Notes: generated from the sequence alone by a model not told the origin. 64,000 bases of DNA from Aphrocallistes beatrix (GCA_963281255.1 OY725490.1:5828001-5892000), one strand, 5' to 3'; shown: positions 1 to 11,032, counted from the first letter of the stretch. Program-made: numbers and translations.

Positions 1-439
1 GGCAACTCCTGTGATCAATGATTTTAGCCAGCTAAAAATTTTTCTCATAAATTCACAGTTTCATAGAATTTTTGAGCAAGTTACCAAATCAAAGTTAAAT
101 ACGTTTAGTTGCTTCTTATTATACTAACTAGACAGACGTATTTTGCACTATATATTATTTCATATGCAAATAGTACTAAATTGGATATTTTCAAGAGGGA
201 AAAATGTATTCAAACTCTAAGAGATGCTAAGAGTAATAATTTGCTCAACTCAATAAATAAAATTATCAACCTGTGGCACAAGAAGTAATTCATCAATAAT
301 GGTACTTGTAATTATGAACATATGTGGCACAAGGTGGCAGTGTTTGATATTTTGAAAACATTGGAAATTAACAATTGAAATATTCAACGATACCTAATTC
401 GAATTCGCAGATATCGAAATTGAAATCCGACTGAAATTC

Positions 440-512
440 GAGTTAACTTTTTGGGTGATAGAAGGCTGAAAGCAGCGCAAGCAAGCGAAGCGCGTTTGTA
501 TATATATATATA
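440..512 (+). repeat. Internally deleted family A (Helitron-like) copy
   Basis: The text 'gataGAAGGCTGAAA' from the middle of the family A repeat is fused directly to the family A 3' tail (GCAAGCAAGCGAAGCGCG), followed by a TA run. The hairpin-bearing part between them is missing. It lies in the intron or upstream region of the CFAP46-like gene. The remainder of 1-1115 shows no recognisable coding sequence. Confidence 0.6.
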
Positions 513-975
513 CACTCCATGTACAAAAGTATTCGTAACTTCAATATTTTCCATCCAAACTGTTATATTACCGATACATTTGTAAAGTCATTTAACTCAA
601 TAAAAAATCTCACATCCCAGCTACATTTTATGGCTATACTTTAAAAAGACTCGTTCTTATCGATGATTACTGCTACATAAATCAAAAGTAATAATATTAT
701 TTTATTATTATGAATCAATTATAGAATATAGAAGTGATTGATGTATTATTTCATTAGAAAAATAGTGATCTTCCAACTTAACACTTTTGAGCTCCAAATT
801 TTGGAGTAATTAGTATGTAATTATATAAAATTTTATAAGAATCTTTTTTGCGTAATGAGTTGGGCTAATTTCTATGCTAGAAGGGTGCTAGATTTCATTT
901 ATGGGGGCTAATTTGGAATACAATCAAGTGATCTTAGGCAAATTAACAAAGTAAAATTGGTTGTTGCAGAACTTT

Positions 976-1050
976 TGAGACACCCTGTATATATATATCT
1001 GTAACGAATTGATTGAAGAAACTGTCAGACCCAGAGAGCTGATTTTTACA
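976..1050 (+). repeat. 5' fragment of family A Helitron-like repeat
   Basis: A TA-rich run is followed by the family A 5' block (TGTAACGAATTGATTGAAG), then GAAACTGTCAG and a CTGATTTTT motif. The copy stops about 65 bp before the splice acceptor of the CFAP46-like exon, so it sits in an intron. Confidence 0.6.
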
Positions 1051-1115
1051 CAAGTACAGCCTTTCATTGATTAAAAGCATTCAAACTTGTCTATAATCAT
1101 TGTTTTGACTTTTAG

Positions 1116-4100
1116 GATGACATTGATATTGGTTCCAAAGAAGATATATCTCTCCTCAAAATTTTTGTAGAAGCTGAATATATTTTAGCTGAATGTCTGG
1201 TCGAAATGATTTTAAGCAATAAATTAGATTTATTTCAGGTGCCAAGGTTATCATATTATTGTATAAAGGATGTTCACAAAGATGATTCTAGATGGCTTAA
1301 ATTTACTGATTGGGTCAATACTATTAGTCAAACTGCTCTTCAAGGTTTTATAAATATTTCTAATACAGCTAATAAAATTGGCCAGATTTGGTTAGTTAGA
1401 AATTCACTTGTATGTTTCTGGAATTATTCCAAACATATGATTAATTCAGAGCAAATTATTGTGCTTCTCCAACCTCTTCTTAAAATTATTTTGTTACTTG
1501 ATAAAATTCCACTAATTATTGACAAATTATTATACTTTAAACTATTGCATTCTTGTCTCTCTGCTCTATATGCAACTTACAAAAGTAGATCAAGTCTTAA
1601 ATCTTCCTCTTCTTTTCAAATTTCTAGTTCAAAAAATGAAAAATTGAACAAATCTACTATTGTTTCAAATCGGATAGTTTCTAGTGGATGTATTTTGACA
1701 CCCGAATATAACGAAATTTTAAAGAAGGCTCTTGTTATATGTGAACGAATATTTGCATTTTTCCCTGATTCTGGGATCGATTATGAGCATTTTCACAGGT
1801 TTCTTCTTGTTTGGGTTAAAGTTAAACAGTCTTTAAACCAAATAGTTGATTTAGATAAAGATTTTGAAAACATCGATATGACAATCGATATGAAGACTTT
1901 AATTGTAATTCAAAGCATTTCAAACAATATTTCTTCACCTGCATTGTCGATAGATCTAGCTATCAATTTATTGACTAACTCTCTATATATGAATAAATAT
2001 TTAATCATAAAATTATGGTGTGTGCTGGCCTTATTATGTTTTAAAGCTGGTGACGATGAAAGAGCAGAATTATGTTTAACATATGGTCGTGAGAAATGTT
2101 ACATAATCTTAGAGGGAAAAGATTGTCATATTATTAAGCTATATTCTTTATTGGCAGAAATAGAAACGTTATATGCAGTTAATTTTACAAAATTTAACCG
2201 TCTCCTCCCTAATCAAATTATTGAGTCAATAATATTTGCATTAAAATGTGCGGACAAGGCAAACAGTGTTAAATTAGTGCTGACAAACCTTCATTGCCTG
2301 TGGAATTATTCTAAAATGTGTCACAATAATTTGAATTTTAAAAAAGCAATCATACATTATTCATCTACACTTATCCTATTATTAACTGGATATTCTAAAG
2401 TCGATCAACAATATTATGATATTGATAATGGGTTGGATATAAAGATATTAATTTTCTCAGTTATCTTAAAGTCATTTTCTTCTCTAAGGATGTGGAATCA
2501 GGGAATTACTTTTGTAGAAAAAGCTTTAAATCTAATTAAACGAGAAAATAATAGAGAATTGATCCAATTTAAGGTCCTTTTCAGGGCCAAAATGAATCGT
2601 AATGTGTCAATGGATATAATATTAGCAGAGGATGAATTAGATGAATTAGTTCGTTTTGATTTATGGATGTTGGCAGCACAAGCGTATACCGAAAGAAAAC
2701 TTGTATTTGGAGCTTATAAAAGTGCCATTGAATCAATTAAAGAAAATTCTAATATATATTACAAGTTAAACTGCAAACTAGAATTTATTAGCTGGCTTGT
2801 TGCCATAGGATATCAAGAACCGTCATTAATTATTTTACTGAAAGAATGTATGAGCAGTCTCTTGCACATTATAGTCAACAGAATTAATATGTTAAATATA
2901 TCCACTGAAAATCATCATGTTTTTACCTTTTCAAGCTATATTGACACTTTTGATCTTTTGACTTTAATAGAAATAGATCATCTGTTTCGAATGTGTTTCA
3001 TGATATTTCTTTTGGATGGTGGATGTTCACACCCTTTGTGTCTCTCCTATCTTCAATTAACACTATATTGTGTTTATTTCATGCTAAAATCACCTTTAAA
3101 TTTTCAATTAGATCGTAAATCAACCTTACAAGAACCTACAACGAAGGCCAAAATTTGTAGTACCAAAATACAGACAAATTTGAGTGATCTTTCCAATTCT
3201 TTCCCTAATAATCTATTTGAATGGGCTCAGTACTTCCCTCTCATAGATGAAGATATTTTGTCCAAAGAATTCTTCTCCAGTTCATTAAGTAAACCTAATA
3301 TTACATTATATTATCTTCACCTTTTATATAAAGAAATTTCAGATACTTGCTTAAGTCACTTTCAAGTATTACCGCTTTCGTTGATGCTTTTTTTTGCATC
3401 TAATTATATTGATTTACTTGAAGGATGGTCTATCCTAGCCCAAACTCAGATGTTAGAGTTTTGTAAAAAATTTTGCTTTGAATCAGCTTTTGAGTTTTGG
3501 GTTCAGAAGATTTCTGGTAAATACATATCACAATTGGATAAGGTTCACTTTCTAGAAGCAAACGAATTGAATGTAGATCTAAAGTCAAATTCTGATTTTC
3601 TTATGACAGAATTGGCAGAGACAGAAAATATGCAATTGATGGATTATCTTCCTTTTGAATTGGAAAAATCAGATTATATCATTTATTTAGCATTAGAAAC
3701 AGCTGAAGTACTGCTTAAACTGGAAAAAGTTCAGGAAGCACTTGATATTATCACTGATTGTGAACATTTCTTCCAGCACTGTAGAAAGAAAACAATTCTA
3801 ATGCAATTACAAGTTCTTAAGCTTCGAATATTTTCGAATCTTTGTTTAGCAATTGAGCAAAGATTGTACATTAAATCTATTTTATCTTTTCAGAATTTCA
3901 ATGTTCATTTCTTTTTTGATTTTTGTTTATTTATTTCAAAAATATTGTCATATAATTTGGTTCTAAAATTACTTGATTCGTGCATCAAACAACTACGTCT
4001 TATGAAAAATAAAAAATATCGTTATGTTTATTCTCAAAAACAAGCAAGATTGGAAATTGAGTTGGCAACCCTAAAACTTAATCATTTCGCCTTAAATAAC

Positions 4101-6356
4101 AGCTTTGGATCGGACAATAAACGTGACCTGATCGATATCGAGATTTTGCTTGAAACTATTTATAGTTCTTATTGTATTTTCTATAGTGATCGAAATTTAT
4201 TACAAGCAATCAAAGCTCTAAATCAGTATGTTCTTTCACTCAATAAGTTTGTAATTAACACAATGCAGGATTCGCAAATATATTGTGTCTATGCCTCAAG
4301 AATGATAATATTTCAAAGAAAACTTATTATTCAATACCAAGAATTTTTTTCTACTCTTCTCTCAATATCGTTTAATTTTAGTATAGAAATTACTGAACAT
4401 TTTCCATTATTTAATGAGTATTTATTTTCGATATTGACTTTAGCTTCTTTGGCAAATTTAATTTTTGAGTGGTGTTCTAAATTCTACATTGAACAAAAAA
4501 ATTCAACTATTATGTCCTCACTTAAAGAGAATTTTGTCCAGAAATATTTAAGTGTTAAAGAAAATTTTAGTGATCATATTGCTCTTTTGCTTAATAATAC
4601 CTTTTGCGATAATACAGAATCGATTTCCTTGCTATTTTCCCTGAAGATGATGAGTAAGAATCCAAAGATAGACTTTGAAATTGGTTCCTTAATGTTGACA
4701 TTATATAAGCATTATCACATGGATATTTTCCAAACCTGGAATCGTGAGTATATAGATGGTGTTCAATCTATTATTGAACAATTAGATATCACTTTAGTCG
4801 AGTTCAATGAGCATCAGATTAATCAAGCTTATGCTATCTCGTTTATGTCAATTGCTAAACAATTTTTACAAAAATTTTTACTCTATTCATTGACTAATTC
4901 CATCAATCTGGAGGAGTGCAAAAAAATATCCTTAGAAATTATTGATCTAGACGGTGTAATTGATGTTAAATCATCTACTCAATTATTGAATCTCTTTCAG
5001 AGTTGTACGGTAACCCTTTACTATCAATCAATATTTGATAGTTTGATAGTGAATCCATGCCATTCCAAATTAGCGCTATCCAAGATAAAAGATAAGAATT
5101 TCAGTTTGCATCCATATTTTCCTCGAATGAGAATCTCTCCTGATTTTTTTAATATTTTGAGGGATCTTCCCTCAAATTTCAGATATTTAATTTTACAGCA
5201 CTCTCCAGATAAATCGAATTTATATTATGCTTATACAAAGCAACCTCCTTGTGTTCTAAAAGGTTTAAAATCAACTCAACACGAATGGCAACCATTCATT
5301 GGAAAGTGTAAAGTTATTGAGCAAAACTTTCAAGATATCCTAACCATTCTTGGCGCTATTACAGCTGATAATATTCAACTAGTAAATCACCAACCATTAT
5401 ATTTCAAGGACATTATTCCTGCAATTCAAGCTTACTTTCATTGTGTACTAACGGAAATATGTCCAATCATTTCTGAAGAATCTCATCATCAAGATTTGAA
5501 CTTATTTTTGCTATGTGATCAACGCATTTTATCTATCCCAATCGAGCTACTTTTTATTGATAGTCCTTTCAATCTTTTCAAGGCATCATCACGAGATTTC
5601 TCAGTACAATTCTTACATCATCGTTTTAAATGTTTGCAATCCTCTGCTACTAGTAAAGACTCTCATAAATCCAAGGATAACATTGCTCAAATGTCAAACG
5701 AAAATGATCTGCAGTATATTGATATTTCAAATACTTCATATGTTATTGATATCCTCAATAAAATGGATGAAATAACCACTGATAACTTTGAAAATAAACA
5801 TGAATTTTTAAAAAAATCATTCGCTTCACATTTAAAAGTGACAAGCAAGTGGAATGGCTTTTTTGGGAAAGAGTCCTATAGTTACATGGCGGAAAAATGG
5901 CAAATTTTAAGATCTAGTAACATATTGTTCTTGACTTCTGATGATTTTTCTGATTTTTATAAACTTGATACAATTATATCAGTTAAGATAAAAGAATTTA
6001 ACCTGGCAATTATATTAGATAAGGCAGTGACCATAGATGAGGTTAGATCTATAAAAAGTGATTTTATTACCAAAATCAATTCTTACTCTCACATTCAAGG
6101 AATTCTAAGTATTCTTGGTTCAAATATCATCATAACAAATGCTTTCCCTCAAACAAGCTGTATAGCAGTTGATATTGTTGTACAGATTCTAAATTTTCTC
6201 TTGAAAGAACGATATAAGATTGCAAGTGCCATTGATTCACTTAATGAGAAGAGTATGATGTCTAATTCTAATGATGCAAAAAGTGAACCATTGATTTCTT
6301 GCTCGAGTTCTTATTCTTATAATATATATGGCTTAGGCCATTTGTGTATTTTGTGA
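1116..6356 (+). CDS. CFAP46: CFAP46-like (TTC40) protein, large terminal exon
   Basis: Axonemal central-apparatus protein of motile cilia and flagella, by family knowledge. The open frame runs 1746 codons to TGA at 6354-6356. The first ATG is at 1206, but the frame stays open upstream to a clean splice acceptor (TTTTAG, exon from 1116), so 1206 is probably not the true start and N-terminal exons lie outside or upstream. Most of the protein is helical and TPR-like, without a catalytic motif. The identification rests on the C-terminal block near residues 1430-1475 (numbered from 1206), where ILSIPIELLF is followed by SRDFSVQFLHHR, matching the conserved CFAP46 pattern. CFAP46 proteins are usually about 2,500-2,700 residues, so roughly the last two thirds is here. 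It is unusual as one uninterrupted 5.2-kb exon. Separase was considered and rejected because no His/Cys dyad is visible. Confidence 0.62.
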   Translation, partial: DDIDIGSKEDISLLKIFVEAEYILAECLVEMILSNKLDLFQVPRLSYYCIKDVHKDDSRWLKFTDWVNTISQTALQGFINISNTANKIGQIWLVRNSLVCFWNYSKHMINSEQIIVLLQPLLKIILLLDKIPLIIDKLLYFKLLHSCLSALYATYKSRSSLKSSSSFQISSSKNEKLNKSTIVSNRIVSSGCILTPEYNEILKKALVICERIFAFFPDSGIDYEHFHRFLLVWVKVKQSLNQIVDLDKDFENIDMTIDMKTLIVIQSISNNISSPALSIDLAINLLTNSLYMNKYLIIKLWCVLALLCFKAGDDERAELCLTYGREKCYIILEGKDCHIIKLYSLLAEIETLYAVNFTKFNRLLPNQIIESIIFALKCADKANSVKLVLTNLHCLWNYSKMCHNNLNFKKAIIHYSSTLILLLTGYSKVDQQYYDIDNGLDIKILIFSVILKSFSSLRMWNQGITFVEKALNLIKRENNRELIQFKVLFRAKMNRNVSMDIILAEDELDELVRFDLWMLAAQAYTERKLVFGAYKSAIESIKENSNIYYKLNCKLEFISWLVAIGYQEPSLIILLKECMSSLLHIIVNRINMLNISTENHHVFTFSSYIDTFDLLTLIEIDHLFRMCFMIFLLDGGCSHPLCLSYLQLTLYCVYFMLKSPLNFQLDRKSTLQEPTTKAKICSTKIQTNLSDLSNSFPNNLFEWAQYFPLIDEDILSKEFFSSSLSKPNITLYYLHLLYKEISDTCLSHFQVLPLSLMLFFASNYIDLLEGWSILAQTQMLEFCKKFCFESAFEFWVQKISGKYISQLDKVHFLEANELNVDLKSNSDFLMTELAETENMQLMDYLPFELEKSDYIIYLALETAEVLLKLEKVQEALDIITDCEHFFQHCRKKTILMQLQVLKLRIFSNLCLAIEQRLYIKSILSFQNFNVHFFFDFCLFISKILSYNLVLKLLDSCIKQLRLMKNKKYRYVYSQKQARLEIELATLKLNHFALNNSFGSDNKRDLIDIEILLETIYSSYCIFYSDRNLLQAIKALNQYVLSLNKFVINTMQDSQIYCVYASRMIIFQRKLIIQYQEFFSTLLSISFNFSIEITEHFPLFNEYLFSILTLASLANLIFEWCSKFYIEQKNSTIMSSLKENFVQKYLSVKENFSDHIALLLNNTFCDNTESISLLFSLKMMSKNPKIDFEIGSLMLTLYKHYHMDIFQTWNREYIDGVQSIIEQLDITLVEFNEHQINQAYAISFMSIAKQFLQKFLLYSLTNSINLEECKKISLEIIDLDGVIDVKSSTQLLNLFQSCTVTLYYQSIFDSLIVNPCHSKLALSKIKDKNFSLHPYFPRMRISPDFFNILRDLPSNFRYLILQHSPDKSNLYYAYTKQPPCVLKGLKSTQHEWQPFIGKCKVIEQNFQDILTILGAITADNIQLVNHQPLYFKDIIPAIQAYFHCVLTEICPIISEESHHQDLNLFLLCDQRILSIPIELLFIDSPFNLFKASSRDFSVQFLHHRFKCLQSSATSKDSHKSKDNIAQMSNENDLQYIDISNTSYVIDILNKMDEITTDNFENKHEFLKKSFASHLKVTSKWNGFFGKESYSYMAEKWQILRSSNILFLTSDDFSDFYKLDTIISVKIKEFNLAIILDKAVTIDEVRSIKSDFITKINSYSHIQGILSILGSNIIITNAFPQTSCIAVDIVVQILNFLLKERYKIASAIDSLNEKSMMSNSNDAKSEPLISCSSSYSYNIYGLGHLCIL

Positions 6357-6658
6357 TTTACATGATTAATTGTACAAAATTACATTGATTCATAAATTAT
6401 GTTCATCTTAAAGAGATCAGATTGAATGCTTGGGGAAGGTTCAAGTAATACGTAGGAATTAATCTATGATTAATCACATTGCATACTAGACCTTAGAAAT
6501 GTATGCCCAACATACGTATTTAAACCTGTTTTCAAAGTATCAATCTTAATTGCCAAATTAAGGATGGATAATATTAATAATAATATATTATTTCACGACT
6601 AGCTATATTTCAGATATATATTTGATTTTCTGACCTGTTTTTTCATACTTTTAACTTT

Positions 6659-6664
6659 AATAAA
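6659..6664 (+). promoter_or_regulatory. Possible polyadenylation signal AATAAA
   Basis: The AATAAA hexamer lies about 300 bp after the CFAP46-like stop codon. The interval 6357-7242 has no other recognisable feature. Confidence 0.35.
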
Positions 6665-7242
6665 TGACTTTTCGCGTAAACCAAACTGGAGTCGGTGGAT
6701 TCGACTAGCTCTTTGTTGGAATATTGTTACATTCGTGTGTTGCTACTAAAAATTAATGTTGGTCAATTGAAACCAGATCTTGTGCTTGTACAACTGAGCA
6801 TTCGAATACATATAACCTTGTAGATAGGCAAAACATTTTCCTATTAAATGGGTTTATTTGTATAATTCTAAATTTAAAAATTGAGAACAATTATCTTAGA
6901 AACTAAGCCTTATCCCAAAAAGTTTTAGCACAATAAATTAGTATATATAAGTATTGTCTATCTAACAAGATCCAATTTGAAGATCCAATCTCAGTTGGTA
7001 CGGTTCTTAGATTTGTCCTCAAATTATCAAAAGGATTTCGTTAGTAATAAAGAAATTTAAGAGATAAACATACCATTAGAAGGTCTAGTTAGGTCAAAAG
7101 AATATATATATATATAATAGCCTACTACAGATAAGGCCTCACAGTAACTTGCGAATTTTGGATTAGGGATGCGGTAGAAGATGGCTGAACTAGAAGAGCT
7201 GCCTTAAATCATTAATCACACAAATAGAGCTTAGAAATGTAG

Positions 7243-7419
7243 TACAGTCAAAACCGGTTTTTTCTTACTATTTCTTTACAGGCTCAAACAGTACTAAGAA
7301 AAAACCAATGGAAATTAATATAGATTTGGAATTTTTTACATAATTTAGATTCTGAAATTGTAAGAAAAAAACGACAACTAAGGATAAACCAGAGTGAGAA
7401 AAAACCGGTTTCAACTATA
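7243..7419. mobile_element. Short MITE with Tc1/mariner-type ends
   Basis: The terminal inverted repeats are ACAGTCAAAACCGGTTTTTT on the left and the complement of AAAAAACCGGTTTCAACTAT on the right, and TA dinucleotides bound both ends. The element is about 175 bp. The minus-strand open frame across it is antisense and chance and is not annotated. Confidence 0.7.
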
Positions 7420-7621
7420 CCAGCATATATATAGGTGGTTTCAAAGTACTTATATCCATTATTAAAATTAAGTTTAGCCATCATATGATTGCGTTTTTGG
7501 TTATATTTGTGACTAATTCAGCGATTTTCAGAGCCTTCAAGGGCACTTCTAAGTTTTTTTATTATAAAACATTTCGCATAGACCTGAGCTATTTAACCAA
7601 AAAATTGGGAAGTATTAATAT

Positions 7622-7995
7622 TTAGATGCACACGGTTTAGATAGTTTACCTTGATCACCAAATATTTACCATAAGAAAATCAAGCAATTTGAGTTGAATT
7701 AGTGGTCGCGCAAGGTAGACTCCACCTCGTGCAGATTTATATAGGTTTGGGGTTTAAATTTGCGAAAGGCGTACTTCTGATATTCAAAGATTGAAATTAA
7801 TAATGGTTCCAACTTTCTTTGCATATCAGAAGTACGCCTTCTGCAACTTTAAGCCCCAAACCAGACATCCCATTCTAAATCTGGACGAGGGGATGCCTAC
7901 CTTGTGCGACCACTAAATCAACTCAAAATTGCTTGAAAATTTTATGGTGAATATTTGGTAATCAATGTAAACTATTTTAATAGTGTGTATCTAGA
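7622..7995. mobile_element. Foldback element with about 170-bp arms
   Basis: Long inverted arms: CAAGCAATTTGAGTTGA at about 7680 pairs with TCAACTCAAAATTGCTTG at about 7920, and AAGGCGTACTTCTGAT pairs with ATCAGAAGTACGCCTT near the centre. The outer ends are TAGATGCACAC and GTGTGTATCTA. No coding sequence is visible. It is a non-autonomous foldback or MITE. Confidence 0.7.
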
Positions 7996-8000
7996 TTAAA

Positions 8001-8640
8001 ACTTTCCTGTATCAGTGTGTATCAGTCTATATCAGCCTTTATCATCAAGTATCAGTGTGTATTAGCGTATATCCGCCTTTTCAGCGTGTATCAGTGTGTA
8101 TCATCCTTTATCATTATAAATCAGTGTGTATCAGTCCATATCAGCGTTTATCAACGTGTATCAGCGTGTATCCGCCTTTATCAGCATGCATCAGTGTTAT
8201 CAGCCTTTATCATCGTGTATCAGTGTGTATTAATTAATTAACGTGCATCAGTGTGTACCAGTGCATATCAGCCTTTATCATCATGTATCGGTGTGTATCA
8301 GTGTGTATCAGCATGTAGCATTGTGCTTCAGTGTGTATCAGTGTTTATCACTGCATATCATCATGCATCAGTGTGTATTACCGTGTATCAGTGTTTATCA
8401 CTGCATATCATCATGCATCAGTGTGTATCACCGTGTATTTTAATTAATGTATGTCAGTCTTTATCAGTGTGTATCAATGTACCTATATCAGCCTTTATCA
8501 TTGTGCATCAGCGTGTATTAGTGTGTATCAGCCTGTACCGTGTATCAGTGTGTATCTGCAAGTTTCAGCTCGTATTAGTAGTAGTTTATCAATGTGTATC
8601 TGAGTCATGCTGTATCAATGAGAAATAATTTAGGAAAATC
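8001..8640. repeat. Simple tandem array of TATCAGTGTG-like units
   Basis: About 640 bp of degenerate 9-10-bp units (TATCAGTGTG, TATCAGCCTT, TATCATCATG). Higher-order duplications occur, such as the near-identical blocks at 8341-8378 and 8392-8430. The open frames with repeating Cys/Val/Ser/Tyr residues here are products of the repeat and are not genes. Confidence 0.85.
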
Positions 8641-8769
8641 AGTTCATGTTGGATGAGGTTGAATCAGATTGTATGGATCAGTCTGCTTCTAATTTATTTA
8701 CTTAGTAATAACACAACAATAGAGATATAATTAACAATAAATATGAGGCTACTTACACAACACTTGCAT

Positions 8770-9140
8770 TAAAAATCTTTGGTGCTTTTGAAACACTTTC
8801 TATCGCCTTGCATTGTATATGTTTCCACTCTCTACATTCTCCGCAAAAAAATTATGATCCAAATTAATAGTTCGATGACAGCAGGTGGCTGATTAATGAA
8901 TATTTTATGTAGAGTTGGATTTCTTTTCATTTTCTTATGTGGAAAGCTTGAAATTTTTCCCATAACTAAACATGTTTCGATGTGTTTACGTAACATTGAG
9001 TGATCAAAGCTGATTTGACTAACATTGCCGCCGATTGCTGTGTGATATGCAAATGCTATTGCATATGGACCATAAGAAGAGGAGTCATTTTGTTGATCAA
9101 CATTTTGAATATGGATAATTATATGGTTTCCGTTTGAAAG
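8770..9140 (-). pseudogene. Relic of Ulp1-like protease with PHD-like tail
   Basis: Read on the minus strand, VDQQNDSSSYGPYAIAFA followed by SFDHSMLRKHIETC matches the C-terminal part of a Ulp1/C48-type peptidase. The expected pattern is QQ-x-x-S-D-C-G-L-F-A-I-A. The catalytic Cys position reads Tyr, so this copy is catalytically dead. Further on, in a shifted frame, CGECREWKHIQC gives the C-x2-C-x2-W-x-H-x2-C core of a PHD-like finger. This is the same domain order as the intact gene at 15762-17672. The N-terminal side is cut off by the Tc1 palindrome at 9141. Confidence 0.6.
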
Positions 9141-10087
9141 ATACACTAGCGGCTATGAAGAATTACCTACTGTAATTGTGTTGTTGTATTAGCTGCGGAG
9201 CGCTATATTACAAAGTTTTATGAAGATTATTACCACAGAACCTTAAATTGTGTGAGATTTCCTATTTGCTTATTAACTTATGTATCAAGTTTACGAAATT
9301 ATCTTGTAACTGATATAAATCCTAAATTGTAGTAAATTGGTAATTTTCTATTTTTGATGGCGAGAAAGCCAAGAATAAGCTTAGAAACTCGAGGAAAGAT
9401 TGTTGTGCTAGAGGAAGACCTTCAAGGCAAATAGCAAGTGGGCTTGGTTGCTACAGAAAGAGTCTCTCTTATCCTCCAGAAAAAAATATTGGCTGCATCT
9501 ATTGTGGATCGGTCGATCCAGGGAAGGCCCCGAAAACCACCTCAAAAGAGGATATATTAATTGTCCGTAAAAGAAAATCTGAACGATTTAAAACTGCTCC
9601 ACAGATCCGTGCTGAAGCTACTACACAGTACGGTATAGATGTTTCCCTAACAACTACAAAAAGAAGATTAATCTATCCTCTTTTGAGGTGGTTTTTCGGG
9701 TCTTCCCTGGATCGGCCGATGCACAATAGATCCAGTCGATATTTTTTTTAGGATAAGAGAGACACTCTTTCTGCACAAACCAAGCCGACTTGCTATTTAC
9801 CTTGAAGACTAGCCTTCTTCCACTAGCACAACAATCTTTCCTCGAGTTTCTAAGTTTATTCTTGGCTTTCTCGTCATCAAAAATAGAAAATTACCAATTT
9901 ACTACAATTTAGGATTTATATCGATTACAATAAAATTTCGTTAACTTGATACATACGTTGATAAACAAATAGGAAATCTCGCACAATTTAAGGTTCTGTT
10001 GTAATAATCTAGAACCTTGTAATATAGACTCCACAGCTAATACACAACACAATTAGAGTGGGTAATTATTTATGGCCGCTAGTGTAT
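9141..10087. mobile_element. Palindromic Tc1-like element (two inverted N-terminal halves)
   Basis: A left arm (9141-9562) and a right arm (9667-10087) are inverted copies, with the outer ends ATACACTAGCGGC and GCCGCTAGTGTAT and TA at both ends. Each arm carries the N-terminal helix-turn-helix part of a Tc1-type transposase. The plus strand of the left arm reads KPRISLETRGKIVVLEE, then a stop, then QGRPRKPPQK; the right arm encodes the same on the minus strand. The catalytic domain is absent from both. A roughly 100-bp spacer at 9563-9666 continues the HTH region. Confidence 0.75.
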
Positions 10088-10104
10088 ATTGATTTCAGCT
10101 GTTC

Positions 10105-10304
10105 NNNNNNNNNNNNNNNNNNNNNNNNNNNNNNNNNNNNNNNNNNNNNNNNNNNNNNNNNNNNNNNNNNNNNNNNNNNNNNNNNNNNNNNNNNNNNNNN
10201 NNNNNNNNNNNNNNNNNNNNNNNNNNNNNNNNNNNNNNNNNNNNNNNNNNNNNNNNNNNNNNNNNNNNNNNNNNNNNNNNNNNNNNNNNNNNNNNNNNNN
10301 NNNN
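10105..10304. other. Assembly gap (200 N)
   Basis: 200 undetermined bases. The gap removes the left outer end of the P-like element that follows and its junction with the Tc1 palindrome. Confidence 1.
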
Positions 10305-10459
10305 TACCCATTTTACTAATAAACGGTGAGAGATGGCTGATTGTAGTGAGACGCAGTAGTGTATTGGAGCCAAAATTTGATATGTATTGTCTTCAACGTT
10401 CTATATGCTTATCATTAGTTGGAGAGCTTGTCTTGCCTCTTGGGGCATCCCAAATACTT

Positions 10460-11032
10460 TTATTTGTCACTTACATTGAGGACATGAGCTTTCAATAGAA
10501 TGTTAGCTAAAGTAGTACATGCAGCATTACTACCTGCTAAAAGTACATCTACAAAGGATAATAGCTCAGCAAACTGAAAGCGGCAGCGCATTTTAGCCTG
10601 GTCATGCAAATTATAGGCATTGTGTACAAAAAAGACGGTTGACATAGTCGGCACACTCAGTCCACCTCTATTCAAATTATCTAGGAACTCAGATGACACC
10701 TCGTTACCATCTTCATCGCCAATGATCTCCATACTAGTGCTATCACCATATTTATAAACAAGGTATCCGGCCAAATAAACAACTTTATGCTTAAGGGTAT
10801 CATCAGACCTCAAGAGTTCTTGAGTGTCTTGAGGAGTGAACTCGTCAATGAGTTCACTTCGCTCAGCTGGATTTTCGGAAGTTGCACAATTTTTGTCGCA
10901 ATCAAGCACACGAGAACTAGATTCTGGCACAATGTCATGCTTAATGAGTGTTTGCAAGTTTACAATTTTAGCTGCAGCCATTACATTACTGCATATACAA
11001 CGTTGTAATAGACATAGTGTTGTGATATGCAT
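10460..11032 (-). pseudogene. P-element-type transposase, C-terminal fragment
   Basis: A 190-residue open frame. Residues near HKVVYLAGYLVYKYG and then SEFLDNLNRGGLSVPT match the C-terminal segment of THAP9/P-element transposases, where a GY motif is followed by an L-x-R-G-G-L block. The catalytic RNase H-like core and THAP finger are absent, so the element is deletion-derived. It belongs to a different P family from the copy at 59-61.7 kb, whose equivalent block reads DRGALKWPS. The start codon is arbitrary; the sequence probably began as an internal exon. Confidence 0.5.

Noticed and set aside
1116..6356. Separase (ESPL1) as identity of the large protein
   Set aside because: Length and helical repeats are similar, but no catalytic His and Cys motifs occur near the C-terminus; SRDFSVQF and the preceding block fit CFAP46 better.
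8017..8628. Overlapping open frames rich in Cys, Val, Ser and Tyr
   Set aside because: All frames through a TATCAGTGTG tandem array stay open and repeat the same residues; no start context, splice sites or conserved domain.
10058..10498. Open frames across the N run
   Set aside because: They exist only because undetermined bases are read as open codons.
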